5,693 nt of DNA, taken from the NCBI GenBank assembly GCA_017883345.1, contig JADGNT010000377.1:1-5693 (forward strand). Reading direction: 5' to 3'. The position numbers were made by a program, and so were the translations under genes. Below the pieces are notes generated by a model. It saw nothing but the letters and a program-made list of their open reading frames with translations, searched no databases and was not told where the DNA came from. Shown piece after piece: positions 1-4,835 of this stretch. Position 1 is the stretch's first letter. Every line of letters begins with the position of its first letter. Origin of the DNA: Candidatus Solibacter sp. GTDB taxonomy: Bacteria; Acidobacteriota; Terriglobia; Bryobacterales; Bryobacteraceae.

Positions 1-437
1 TCAGCATTCCCATGAGCGGCGTCCGTGTTGCTGCGTAGGCGTGCTAGAGAGAATAGCAGCTTGGGTAGGTTCGACGTGACAAAACCAGGCTTGGTGCCGC
101 GAGATGTTAGCCGTTGCTTAGCTGACTCGTCCAGCTTTGTCGCTTCGAGATTCTTCGCCTTTTGTCCAAGGGTACCCTCATTCAGAAATGCGAGAGCTTG
201 GATCGTCCCGAGCCCGCCAGCCAACTCGGATTCAACAGCCTTACAGAGTTGTAGTACGACATTTCCGAAGTTCGAACTAGGCTGATCTTCGACAAGCTTC
301 ACCTGCCGCGCCCACTCATTGAGGCAGGTCTGCGTGGACCCGGCAAGGCGATCACGATCTAGCCCGATCTCAGTGAGGAATCGATCGACGTGTTCCCGTC
401 GCCAGCGCCGACGCTCTTCATCTGTGGCAGTCTGCAT
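1..437 (-). CDS. Unrecognised protein with a HEPN-like motif, partial (3' end off the left edge)
   Basis: I do not recognise this gene by name. Reading the minus strand from the ATG at 435-437 gives 145 codons with no stop before the edge. The N-terminus (residues 1-20) is highly charged and arginine-rich. A predicted helix around VVLQLCKAVESEL (60-72) is followed by a TLGQ motif (89-92). At 135-142 there is R-S-N-T-D-A-A-H, followed by G143. Arginine, six residues, then histidine-glycine at the end of an alpha-helical region is the layout of the HEPN nuclease signature (RX4-6H), found in many toxins and abortive-infection proteins. Assigning it to HEPN is my inference. The start is favoured by a GAGGT Shine-Dalgarno four bases upstream; an in-frame ATG at 450-452 lacks one. 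It lies downstream of a RelE-type module on the same strand, which fits a defence or stress role. Lack of the C-terminus limits the call. Confidence 0.72.
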   Translation of the reverse strand, partial: MQTATDEERRRWRREHVDRFLTEIGLDRDRLAGSTQTCLNEWARQVKLVEDQPSSNFGNVVLQLCKAVESELAGGLGTIQALAFLNEGTLGQKAKNLEATKLDESAKQRLTSRGTKPGFVTSNLPKLLFSLARLRSNTDAAHGNA

Positions 438-440
438 GTT

Positions 441-445
441 ACCTC
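441..445 (-). promoter_or_regulatory. Ribosome binding site deciding the start of the HEPN-like gene
   Basis: The minus strand reads GAGGT, then TAAC, then the ATG ending at 437. This spacing selects that ATG over the in-frame ATG five codons upstream. Confidence 0.55.
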
Positions 446-450
446 GCTTC

Positions 451-480
451 ATAGTAGAGAGTCTCACCAGGCGAAAGCAA
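451..480 (-). promoter_or_regulatory. Possible sigma-70 promoter for the HEPN-like gene
   Basis: On the minus strand TTGCTT (475-480) and TACTAT (451-456) are separated by 18 bases. The match is 3 of 6 at -35 and 4 of 6 at -10. Transcription would begin just upstream of the GAGGT site. The surrounding 438-601 gap holds no gene I can support; it also contains a short CGTGTCACG inverted repeat of unknown meaning. Confidence 0.28.
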
Positions 481-601
481 TCCGGAGCGGTTGTCGATGA
501 CTCGCCTTTCACGTGGCCGTGTCACGCCCAAACAGCCGACTGTCACCGCCCCCGTTGCGGAAACCAAGCAGGTGTTCCGGCCCGCGGCATTCTCTTTACC
601 C

Positions 602-883
602 TCAAGAGCCTACCAGCCGGTCGTAATCTGAGTGGGTGCCGATCCAAACCCAGATCATCTTCTCGCCCGCTCGCCTGCCGAGGGCGCGATAGTGATCTCC
701 GACGCGAATGCTGAAGCGATCTTCGCTTCCCTGCAAACGCCGGAAACGGAGCGAGGGATGATGAGGGTTCCGTCGCCATAGGTGATAATTCTTGACGGCG
801 AGATTTTGAACTTCAGAAGGCAACGCCCGGAAGAGTTCCCAGAATCGCCGGGTGGCGATGGATTTCACTCTTGAGACGGCCAT
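602..883 (-). CDS. RelE/ParE-family toxin of a type II toxin-antitoxin system
   Basis: A 93-residue basic protein matching the compact RelE/ParE-fold toxins whose relatives typically begin MKS-TT-xF and end in a WIGxHxDYDRL block. Visible landmarks are the helix ATRRFWELFRALPSEVQ (10-26), NPHHPSLRF (39-47), FSIRVGDHYRALG (57-69) and WVWIGTHSDYDRL (78-90). Family members generally act as ribosome-associated mRNA nucleases or as gyrase poisons; the sequence does not say which. It overlaps the upstream antitoxin-like gene by 19 bases, the usual antitoxin-first order. The start is uncertain. The ATG at 883 has no clear Shine-Dalgarno, while a GTG at 866-868 forms a GTGA overlap with the antitoxin stop and gives an 88-residue protein beginning MKS, which fits relatives better. 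The length is normal, so the gene looks intact. Confidence 0.85.
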   Translation of the reverse strand: MAVSRVKSIATRRFWELFRALPSEVQNLAVKNYHLWRRNPHHPSLRFRRLQGSEDRFSIRVGDHYRALGRRAGEKMIWVWIGTHSDYDRLVGS

Positions 884-1077
884 TCACGAAGATCGCCCTT
901 CGCCGCTTCACTTTCAGCTTCGTCAAAAAGGAAATCGAGCTTGCCCGCGGAGGAGTCGGCATCCAACTGCTCGTCCCATCGCCTTTGTTCGCGTACGCGA
1001 AACCACTGGACGATGCGCCAGTAGTCTTTCGGGGGCAGGCCATCGATAGCAGCCTCAATCTCCTCAACTCGGCTCAT
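865..1077 (-). CDS. Antitoxin-like partner of the RelE/ParE toxin
   Basis: A 70-residue acidic protein. It resembles the small proteins commonly encoded just before RelE-type toxins: an N-terminal helix MSRVEEIEAAIDGLPPKD (1-18), a WF-rich segment (RIVQWFRVRE, 21-30), then RRWDEQLDADSSAGKLDFL (32-50) and an acidic tail. Such proteins are usually left as hypothetical or called addiction-module components. The C-terminal part probably wraps the toxin. No DNA-binding motif such as a ribbon-helix-helix is obvious, so autorepression cannot be inferred. Its role rests mainly on gene order, overlap with the toxin and sequence style. There is no Shine-Dalgarno before the ATG, which may be read from a leaderless transcript. 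Confidence 0.75.
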   Translation of the reverse strand: MSRVEEIEAAIDGLPPKDYWRIVQWFRVREQRRWDEQLDADSSAGKLDFLFDEAESEAAKGDLREWPSQE

Positions 1078-1083
1078 GCTTGG

Positions 1084-1092
1084 AGTCTATCA
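1084..1092 (-). promoter_or_regulatory. Possible extended -10 promoter giving a leaderless toxin-antitoxin mRNA
   Basis: The minus strand reads TGA-TAGACT, an extended -10 pattern (TGn plus a 4 of 6 match to TATAAT). The expected start of transcription, seven bases on, falls on the A of the antitoxin ATG, and no Shine-Dalgarno precedes that ATG. No good -35 is seen (TGAAAC at 17 bases). The rest of the 1078-1214 gap shows no gene, strong hairpin or clear operator. Confidence 0.25.
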
Positions 1093-1214
1093 CCATCCCG
1101 TATTGGGTTTCATACTATGCCAGGTACCACCCACGCCGTTCACTCACCCGTCTGACGCCCGTACGCTAGATTTGCCCGTTTCGCACCCACAGCTCGCATT
1201 AAACTGAGCACGTT

Positions 1215-1559
1215 TCAGCATTCAGGGTCGATCACGTGGACCGCCTCTCCTGGACTCAGAAGTTGGATTTGCCGAACCAACTCTTCCAGCAGCCTTTCGT
1301 AGGAGGGCATCTGGTTATTGGCTGTTGTCAGCACGATAATCCCGAACGAGAACTGCTTGAGATCGTGCTCAAACTCGAAACCTTTATCGATCGTCAGGAA
1401 GACATCATAACGGCCTTCGATTCGCGGAATCAGAACGTGATCCTTTTGGCCCGCCCATCCCAAGTCTCTGACCGTATCGACGGAAGATCGCGGCAGGATA
1501 GATCGAACGCGTGGAGCCAAGCGAGGGTTGATGCACTCGTCGACTAGGATGCGACGCAT
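1215..1559 (-). CDS. DUF5615 family PIN-like protein (probable toxin-type ribonuclease fold)
   Basis: A 114-residue protein with the hallmarks of the DUF5615/Mut7-C-like branch of the PIN fold: a first strand and acidic pair ILVDECI (4-10, D7 and E8), an aspartate after the second helix (KDHVLI, D40), and YDVFLTIDKGFEFE (51-64) carrying D52, T56 and D58. PIN enzymes use such clustered acidic residues to bind metal and cut RNA. Activity of DUF5615 proteins is largely untested, so the nuclease role is inference. It overlaps the upstream DUF433 gene by 16 bases. DUF433-DUF5615 pairs recur in bacteria and are generally regarded as toxin-antitoxin-like. No strong Shine-Dalgarno is present, so translation is probably coupled to DUF433. 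The protein looks full length. Confidence 0.85.
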   Translation of the reverse strand: MRRILVDECINPRLAPRVRSILPRSSVDTVRDLGWAGQKDHVLIPRIEGRYDVFLTIDKGFEFEHDLKQFSFGIIVLTTANNQMPSYERLLEELVRQIQLLSPGEAVHVIDPEC

Positions 1560-1780
1560 TCCGTGACCAGATCTTGCGCCAGCTCAAGGTACCCCTCCAC
1601 GAATTCCCTTGAGACGGTCGGGCACCCGGCCAAAAAATCGTCGATCGTGAAGCCACTCTTCAAATCATCCAGTAGAAGACGGACCGGAACACGAGTTCCG
1701 CGAAAGCAGGGAGTGCCGTGCATCAAATCCGGATCGACCGAGACGATCTCGTTGAGGCGTGCTCTCTTTGCCGTGCTCAT
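1544..1780 (-). CDS. DUF433 domain protein (probable antitoxin of the DUF5615 partner)
   Basis: A 78-residue protein with the complete DUF433 core: EIVSVDPDLMHGTPCFRGTR (11-30), then VPVRLLLDDLKSGFTIDDFL (31-50), then a PTVSREFVEGYLELAQDLV tail (54-72). DUF433 is a short winged-helix or homeodomain-like domain, usually encoded directly before a PIN-like DUF5615 gene, and is thought to bind DNA or its partner. The frame is open to an ATG at 1828, which would add 16 residues (MAFLRPLSALRYCRSG) outside the family profile. I chose the ATG at 1778-1780 because the protein then starts with a normal short lead into the conserved core. The preceding AGAAG is only a weak ribosome-binding site. The last 16 bases overlap the next gene, consistent with a two-gene operon. 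Confidence 0.85.
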   Translation of the reverse strand: MSTAKRARLNEIVSVDPDLMHGTPCFRGTRVPVRLLLDDLKSGFTIDDFLAGCPTVSREFVEGYLELAQDLVTECVAS

Positions 1781-1789
1781 TCCACTTCT

Positions 1790-1819
1790 ACAATACCTTA
1801 GGGCCGAAAGCGGCCGCAA
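1790..1819 (-). promoter_or_regulatory. Weak candidate promoter for the DUF433-DUF5615 pair
   Basis: On the minus strand TTGCGG (1814-1819) and TATTGT (1790-1795) are spaced by 18 bases. Matches are 3 of 6 and 4 of 6. The predicted transcript would have almost no leader before the ATG at 1780. The hairpin at 1802-1815 sits in the spacer. Confidence 0.22.
1802..1815 (-). terminator. Short GC hairpin after the signalling operon, weak terminator candidate
   Basis: GGCCG-AAAG-CGGCC is a perfect 5-bp stem with a 4-base loop, lying 32 bases past the stop of the second response regulator in its direction of transcription. No U-run follows on the minus strand, so it is not a standard intrinsic terminator. 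It may only slow polymerase or be chance. Confidence 0.22.
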
Positions 1820-1846
1820 GAACGCCAATGGACGCTCGCGCGCCCC

Positions 1847-2545
1847 CTACACCGCCGCCATCGCCCGCCGCGGCTCGAACGTGTACCCGAAGCCGCGCAC
1901 CGAGTGAATCAGGATCGGCGCCGCCGGATCCTGTTCCACCTTCTGCCGCAAGCGCAGTACGTAGACGTCCACCGCCCGGTCCGTAATCGCGCGATCCTGC
2001 CCCCACACCGCATTCAGCAGTTGTTCGCGGCTGAATACCACACCCGGCCGATTCATCATAAACTCCAGCAGGCGGAATTCGGTGGCCGTCAACTGGAGCG
2101 GGGTCCCGTTGAGCCGCACCTGGCAGCTCGTGCGGTCCAGCTCCACGCCGCCCGCCTCCAGAATGCGCGCCGGGGTGGCCTGATTGCGAAATTGCAATTT
2201 GATGCGCGCGATCAATTCGCGCACGAAGAACGGCTTCACCACGTAATCGTTGGCGCCCAGTTCCAGCCCCACGATGCGGTCCGTTTCGCTCGCCCGCGCG
2301 GTCAGAAAAATCACTGGAATGGCGGCCAGATCGGGATCCTTCCGGATGCCCTTGCAGATATCCAACCCATCCGAATCCGGCAGCATGATGTCGAGCAGAA
2401 TCAGGTCCGGACGCTGTTGCCGGCACAATTCGATGGCGCCCTTTCCGGTGTGCTGCCCCGACAACGAGAAACCCTCCTTTTCCAGGTTGTACTTCAACAG
2501 GGAAAAGAGGTCCGTGTCGTCTTCGATGAGTAGGATCTTTTTCAT
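1847..2545 (-). CDS. OmpR/PhoB-family response regulator (second regulator of the operon)
   Basis: A 232-residue DNA-binding response regulator of usual length. The receiver domain (about 1-120) has the acidic pocket E8-D9-D10, phosphoacceptor D52 in LILLDIMLPDSDG, T82 in FLTAR and K104 in VVKPF, so it should be phosphorylated normally. The C-terminal winged helix (about 128-225) shows LTATEFRLLEFMMNRPG (152-168), FSREQLLNAVWG, the recognition-helix region RAVDVYVLRLRQKVE and SVRGFGYTF. It is expected to bind direct-repeat DNA sites as a dimer and to act in the cytoplasm. It follows the kinase by 41 bases on the same strand, so it probably belongs to the same transcript. Its receiver and effector strongly resemble the first regulator, suggesting paralogy. 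The tail RRAMAAV extends a little beyond the fold. Target genes cannot be read from this window. Confidence 0.95.
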   Translation of the reverse strand: MKKILLIEDDTDLFSLLKYNLEKEGFSLSGQHTGKGAIELCRQQRPDLILLDIMLPDSDGLDICKGIRKDPDLAAIPVIFLTARASETDRIVGLELGANDYVVKPFFVRELIARIKLQFRNQATPARILEAGGVELDRTSCQVRLNGTPLQLTATEFRLLEFMMNRPGVVFSREQLLNAVWGQDRAITDRAVDVYVLRLRQKVEQDPAAPILIHSVRGFGYTFEPRRAMAAV

Positions 2546-2568
2546 GGTGTCACCGTCACCATACCTCC
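2542..2568 (-). promoter_or_regulatory. Translation start region of the second regulator with GGAGGT and an overlapping mini-frame
   Basis: The minus strand carries a perfect GGAGGT (2563-2568) but 17 bases before the regulator ATG, too far for direct use. Between them lies ATG-GTG-ACG-GTG-ACA-CCA-TGA, whose stop overlaps the regulator start as ATGA. The internal GTG at 2551-2553 is 9 bases from GGAGGT. A GGTGA four bases before the regulator ATG could also serve as a simple ribosome-binding site. Either direct initiation or re-initiation from the mini-frame is possible. Confidence 0.4.
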
Positions 2569-2586
2569 GCGCATGTTACGGCGCGG

Positions 2587-4056
2587 TTAAGAGGCGGTGA
2601 ATTCGGGATTAAGTCTACCCTGCCACAGCGTGGCCCGATTCACCGGCAGCGTGAATGCGAACGTGGACCCCTCGTGAACACGGCTTTCCACCCGCGTGGC
2701 GCCATTGTGGGCCGCCACGAGGTGCTTGACGATCGAGAGGCCCAGACCCGTCCCCCCCAGCTCGCGCGAGCGCGCCTTATCCACGCGGTAGAAGCGTTCG
2801 AACAGGCGCGGCAGGTCTTCCTCGGGAATCCCGACCCCGGTATCGCGCACGAAAAACTCCACCATCGAGCCTTGCGCCAGAGCGCCCACCGAAATCCGCC
2901 CGCCCTCGGGGGTGTACTTGATGGCATTCTCCATCAGGTTGCTGAGAATCTGCGAAACCGCCTCGCTGTCGCAGCACACCACAGCACTCTCCGGCGCGCG
3001 TTCCTCCAACAGTTGAATCCGGTTTTTCTGCGCAATCGGCCGCATCATTTCGAAGGCGTCGTGAATCAGCGCGTTGGCGAAATGGGTTTCGAATTCGAAT
3101 TTCTGCCGTTTCTGTTCCACCCGCGAAAGCGTCAGCAGATCCTCGGTCAGGCGCGCCAACCGCTCGGCATTGTGACGAATAATGCTCAGGAAGCGCATGT
3201 TGTAGTCCGCGTCCGCGATCGCCCCATCGATGAGCGTCTCGGTGTACCCCTGAATCGAGGCCAGCGGCGTGCGCAATTCGTGCGATACGTTGATCACAAA
3301 ATCCTTGCGGACGCGTTCCAGTTTTTCCAGTTCGGCGTGCTCGTGCTGCAACTGCGCCACGGCCTGTTCCAGGTTTCCGGCGGTTTCGTTGAGCGTCTGC
3401 GCCAATTGCCCGAACTCGCTCGAATCGGTCTCCGGCAGCCGCGCCCGGAAGTTGCCCCGCGCCAGTTCGCCGGCGTGCGCCATGATGGTGGCAAAGCGCC
3501 GCGAAATATAACGCGCCACTACCGCCGCAATCAGAATCGCCGGCAGAAACGCCAACGCCGTGCTCACCAGGATCTTGCCGCGGATCTGGCTCACCTGCCG
3601 GTTGATCTCCGCCAGCGGGAAAGCGACCCGGATGGCGCTCCGTCCGCCCGCTACCGGCACAGCCACGTACAGAAATGACACACCGATGGTGGCACTCTGC
3701 CGTATGGCCCACCCCGATCCGCCGCGAAATGCTTGCACCAACTCCGGCCGGGTCCGGTGATTTTCCATACTGGCGGCGTCCGCCTCCGAATCTACCAGCA
3801 CCTTGCCATCGGCGCGCACCACCGTGATCCGCCCGCCCGCCGCCAGCGCCATGCGCCGCACGCGCTCGGCGTCCAGGGTTTCCGGGGTCTCAAGAGCCAG
3901 CGCCAGCATGCGCCCCTTGTCCGCCAGTTGCCGGGTCAGGTTCTGTATGTAGTTGTCCTTGGCCACATTGGTGGCGAAGTAATCCACCGTCACCAACGCC
4001 AGCAACAGGAGGCAAAAAACCCCGGCGATCAACTTCAGGAATATTTTGCCGGTCAT
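2587..4056 (-). CDS. PhoR-like membrane sensor histidine kinase
   Basis: A 489-residue inner-membrane kinase. In order: a first membrane segment (about 5-28, IFLKLIAGVFCLLLLALVTV), an extracytoplasmic sensor (about 30-160), a second membrane segment (about 161-183), HAMP (about 182-235), a coiled linker (230-250), HisKA with phosphoacceptor H259 in VSHELRTPLASIQGY, and the HATPase domain with N377 (NLMENAIKYTPEGG), DTGVGI (405-410), LFERFYRVD (418-426) and GGTGLGLSIV (434-443). All catalytic boxes are intact. The sensor stretch RITVVRADGKVLVDS followed by MENHRTRPE resembles PhoR/ResE-type kinases, but the PAS domain common in PhoR between HAMP and HisKA is absent. The start is fixed by an ATGA overlap with the upstream regulator. 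The frame stays open upstream to 4554, but that part lies under the regulator in another frame. Its likely role is to phosphorylate one or both neighbouring regulators; the stimulus, phosphate or otherwise, is unknown. Confidence 0.95.
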   Translation of the reverse strand: MTGKIFLKLIAGVFCLLLLALVTVDYFATNVAKDNYIQNLTRQLADKGRMLALALETPETLDAERVRRMALAAGGRITVVRADGKVLVDSEADAASMENHRTRPELVQAFRGGSGWAIRQSATIGVSFLYVAVPVAGGRSAIRVAFPLAEINRQVSQIRGKILVSTALAFLPAILIAAVVARYISRRFATIMAHAGELARGNFRARLPETDSSEFGQLAQTLNETAGNLEQAVAQLQHEHAELEKLERVRKDFVINVSHELRTPLASIQGYTETLIDGAIADADYNMRFLSIIRHNAERLARLTEDLLTLSRVEQKRQKFEFETHFANALIHDAFEMMRPIAQKNRIQLLEERAPESAVVCCDSEAVSQILSNLMENAIKYTPEGGRISVGALAQGSMVEFFVRDTGVGIPEEDLPRLFERFYRVDKARSRELGGTGLGLSIVKHLVAAHNGATRVESRVHEGSTFAFTLPVNRATLWQGRLNPEFTAS

Positions 4057-4745
4057 ACGGCTTCTTCGAAACGATAGCCGAAACCGCGCACCGTGGTCAG
4101 GTAGCGAGGGTTGTCGGGCTGCTCTTCGATCTGCTCCCGCAGGCGGCGCACATGCACGTCCACCGTGCGCGGCGTGACGTTGCGCGACTCGCCCCACACC
4201 GCTGCCAGAAGCTGATCCCGGCTGTGGGCGCGCCCCGGATGCGTCAGAAAGTACTCCAGCAGGTTGAACTCGGTGGCGGTCAGCGAGATCTCGCGCTCTC
4301 CCAGGAACACGCGCCGCGCCGTGCGATCCAACCGGAACGGGCCGATCTCCGGCGACGGCGGTTCCGCATCCATCTCCTCGCGGCGCAGATGCGCCTTCAC
4401 GCGCGCGATCAGTTCGCGCGGGCTGAAGGGCTTGGTCATGTAGTCGTCGCCGCCGATTTCCAGTCCTAGTACCCGGTCCACTTCGTCCGACCGCGCCGTC
4501 AGGAACAGCACCGGCGTGCGCGCCAGCACCGCCGATTGCCGGATCTGCCGGCACAGCTCAAAACCATCCACATCGGGCAGCATGACATCCAGCAGAATCA
4601 GATCGGGTTTGGCCTGCTCCAGCGAGCGCAGCGTGCCTTTCGTTCCCCCCAGAATCTGCGCCTCATACCCATGGCGTCCCAGGTTGTATTCGATCAGCGC
4701 AGCCAGTTCGGCTTCATCCTCCACTATGGCGACTTTTTTCGGCAT
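4053..4745 (-). CDS. OmpR/PhoB-family response regulator (first gene of the operon)
   Basis: A 230-residue regulator of usual length. The receiver (about 1-120) has E9-D10-E11, phosphoacceptor D53 in LILLDVMLPDVDG, T83 in FLTAR and K105 in MTKPFSPRELIARVK. A short linker (122-135, rich in E and P) leads to the winged-helix effector (about 136-228) with LTATEFNLLEYFLTHPG, HSRDQLLAAVWG, RTVDVHVRRLREQIE and TVRGFGYRF. It overlaps the kinase by 4 bases (ATGA), so the two are translationally coupled and this is the most likely cognate partner. PhoB-like is a fair description, but I do not assign phoB because nothing links it to phosphate. The ATG lacks a clear Shine-Dalgarno and no in-frame alternative exists nearby. 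A good -10 box lies 35 bases upstream, in the region shared with the divergent YD-repeat gene, which it may therefore control. Confidence 0.95.
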   Translation of the reverse strand: MPKKVAIVEDEAELAALIEYNLGRHGYEAQILGGTKGTLRSLEQAKPDLILLDVMLPDVDGFELCRQIRQSAVLARTPVLFLTARSDEVDRVLGLEIGGDDYMTKPFSPRELIARVKAHLRREEMDAEPPSPEIGPFRLDRTARRVFLGEREISLTATEFNLLEYFLTHPGRAHSRDQLLAAVWGESRNVTPRTVDVHVRRLREQIEEQPDNPRYLTTVRGFGYRFEEAV

Positions 4746-4779
4746 GGGACGTGCTTAGGTACCAGGGTTAGTACTTCCC

Positions 4780-4785
4780 ATTGTA
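4780..4785 (-). promoter_or_regulatory. Candidate -10 box of the regulator-kinase-regulator operon
   Basis: TACAAT on the minus strand matches TATAAT at 5 of 6. It would start transcription near 4773, about 28 bases before the ATG. No good -35 lies at 16-18 bases (GCAAAC region), which would fit an activator-dependent promoter. Confidence 0.4.
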
Positions 4786-4805
4786 GCGTTGCCTGGGGGG
4801 CAGTT

Positions 4806-4814
4806 TGCTAGACT
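4806..4814 (+). promoter_or_regulatory. Candidate extended -10 promoter of the YD-repeat gene
   Basis: TGC-TAGACT is an extended -10 pattern predicting transcription from about 4821, just upstream of AGGAG. The only -35-like hexamer, TTGCCT at 4789-4794, is 14 bases away, which is too close to be convincing. The box is about 20 bases from the divergent operon's -10, so the two promoters would share regulatory DNA. Confidence 0.3.
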
Positions 4815-4824
4815 TAGGGTGTGC

Positions 4825-4829
4825 AGGAG
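4825..4829 (+). promoter_or_regulatory. Ribosome binding site pointing to an AUU start
   Basis: AGGAG is followed six bases later by ATT at 4836-4838, in frame with the signal peptide and YD-repeat protein. No ATG or GTG lies in that frame between the upstream TGA (4830-4832) and residue 92. The next candidates, TTG at 4851 and 4869, have no or weaker Shine-Dalgarno sites. Confidence 0.5.
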
Positions 4830-4835
4830 TGAGCT

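Noticed and set aside
25..285. 86-residue plus-strand frame at the left end
   Set aside because: It has no recognisable domain, and the opposite strand has a longer continuous frame with a ribosome-binding site and a plausible helical protein.
319..714. 131-residue plus-strand frame spanning the gap between the HEPN-like gene and the toxin
   Set aside because: It is rich in R, S and C without motifs and crosses the antisense of two supported genes; chance open frame.
871..1155. 94-residue plus-strand frame opposite the antitoxin-like gene
   Set aside because: The opposite strand has the antitoxin-like protein overlapping a clear toxin. This frame shows no domain or ribosome-binding site.
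1781..1828. Longer DUF433 protein starting at 1828
   Set aside because: The extra 16 residues do not resemble the family, and the internal ATG at 1780 leads directly into the conserved core.
2674..3678. 334-residue plus-strand frame opposite the kinase
   Set aside because: Its H/R/Q-rich composition is typical of antisense to a GC-rich kinase gene, and all kinase motifs lie on the minus strand.
4057..4554. N-terminal extension of the kinase frame to a start at 4554
   Set aside because: This part overlaps the first response regulator in another frame, has low-complexity A/G/R-rich composition, and the ATGA junction at 4053-4056 gives a normal kinase start with a membrane segment.
4758..4763. 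Recurring GGTACC palindromes (near 171, 1124, 1590 and 4758) as possible operator sites
   Set aside because: Flanking bases do not extend the symmetry and two copies lie inside genes; a six-base palindrome at this frequency can be chance.
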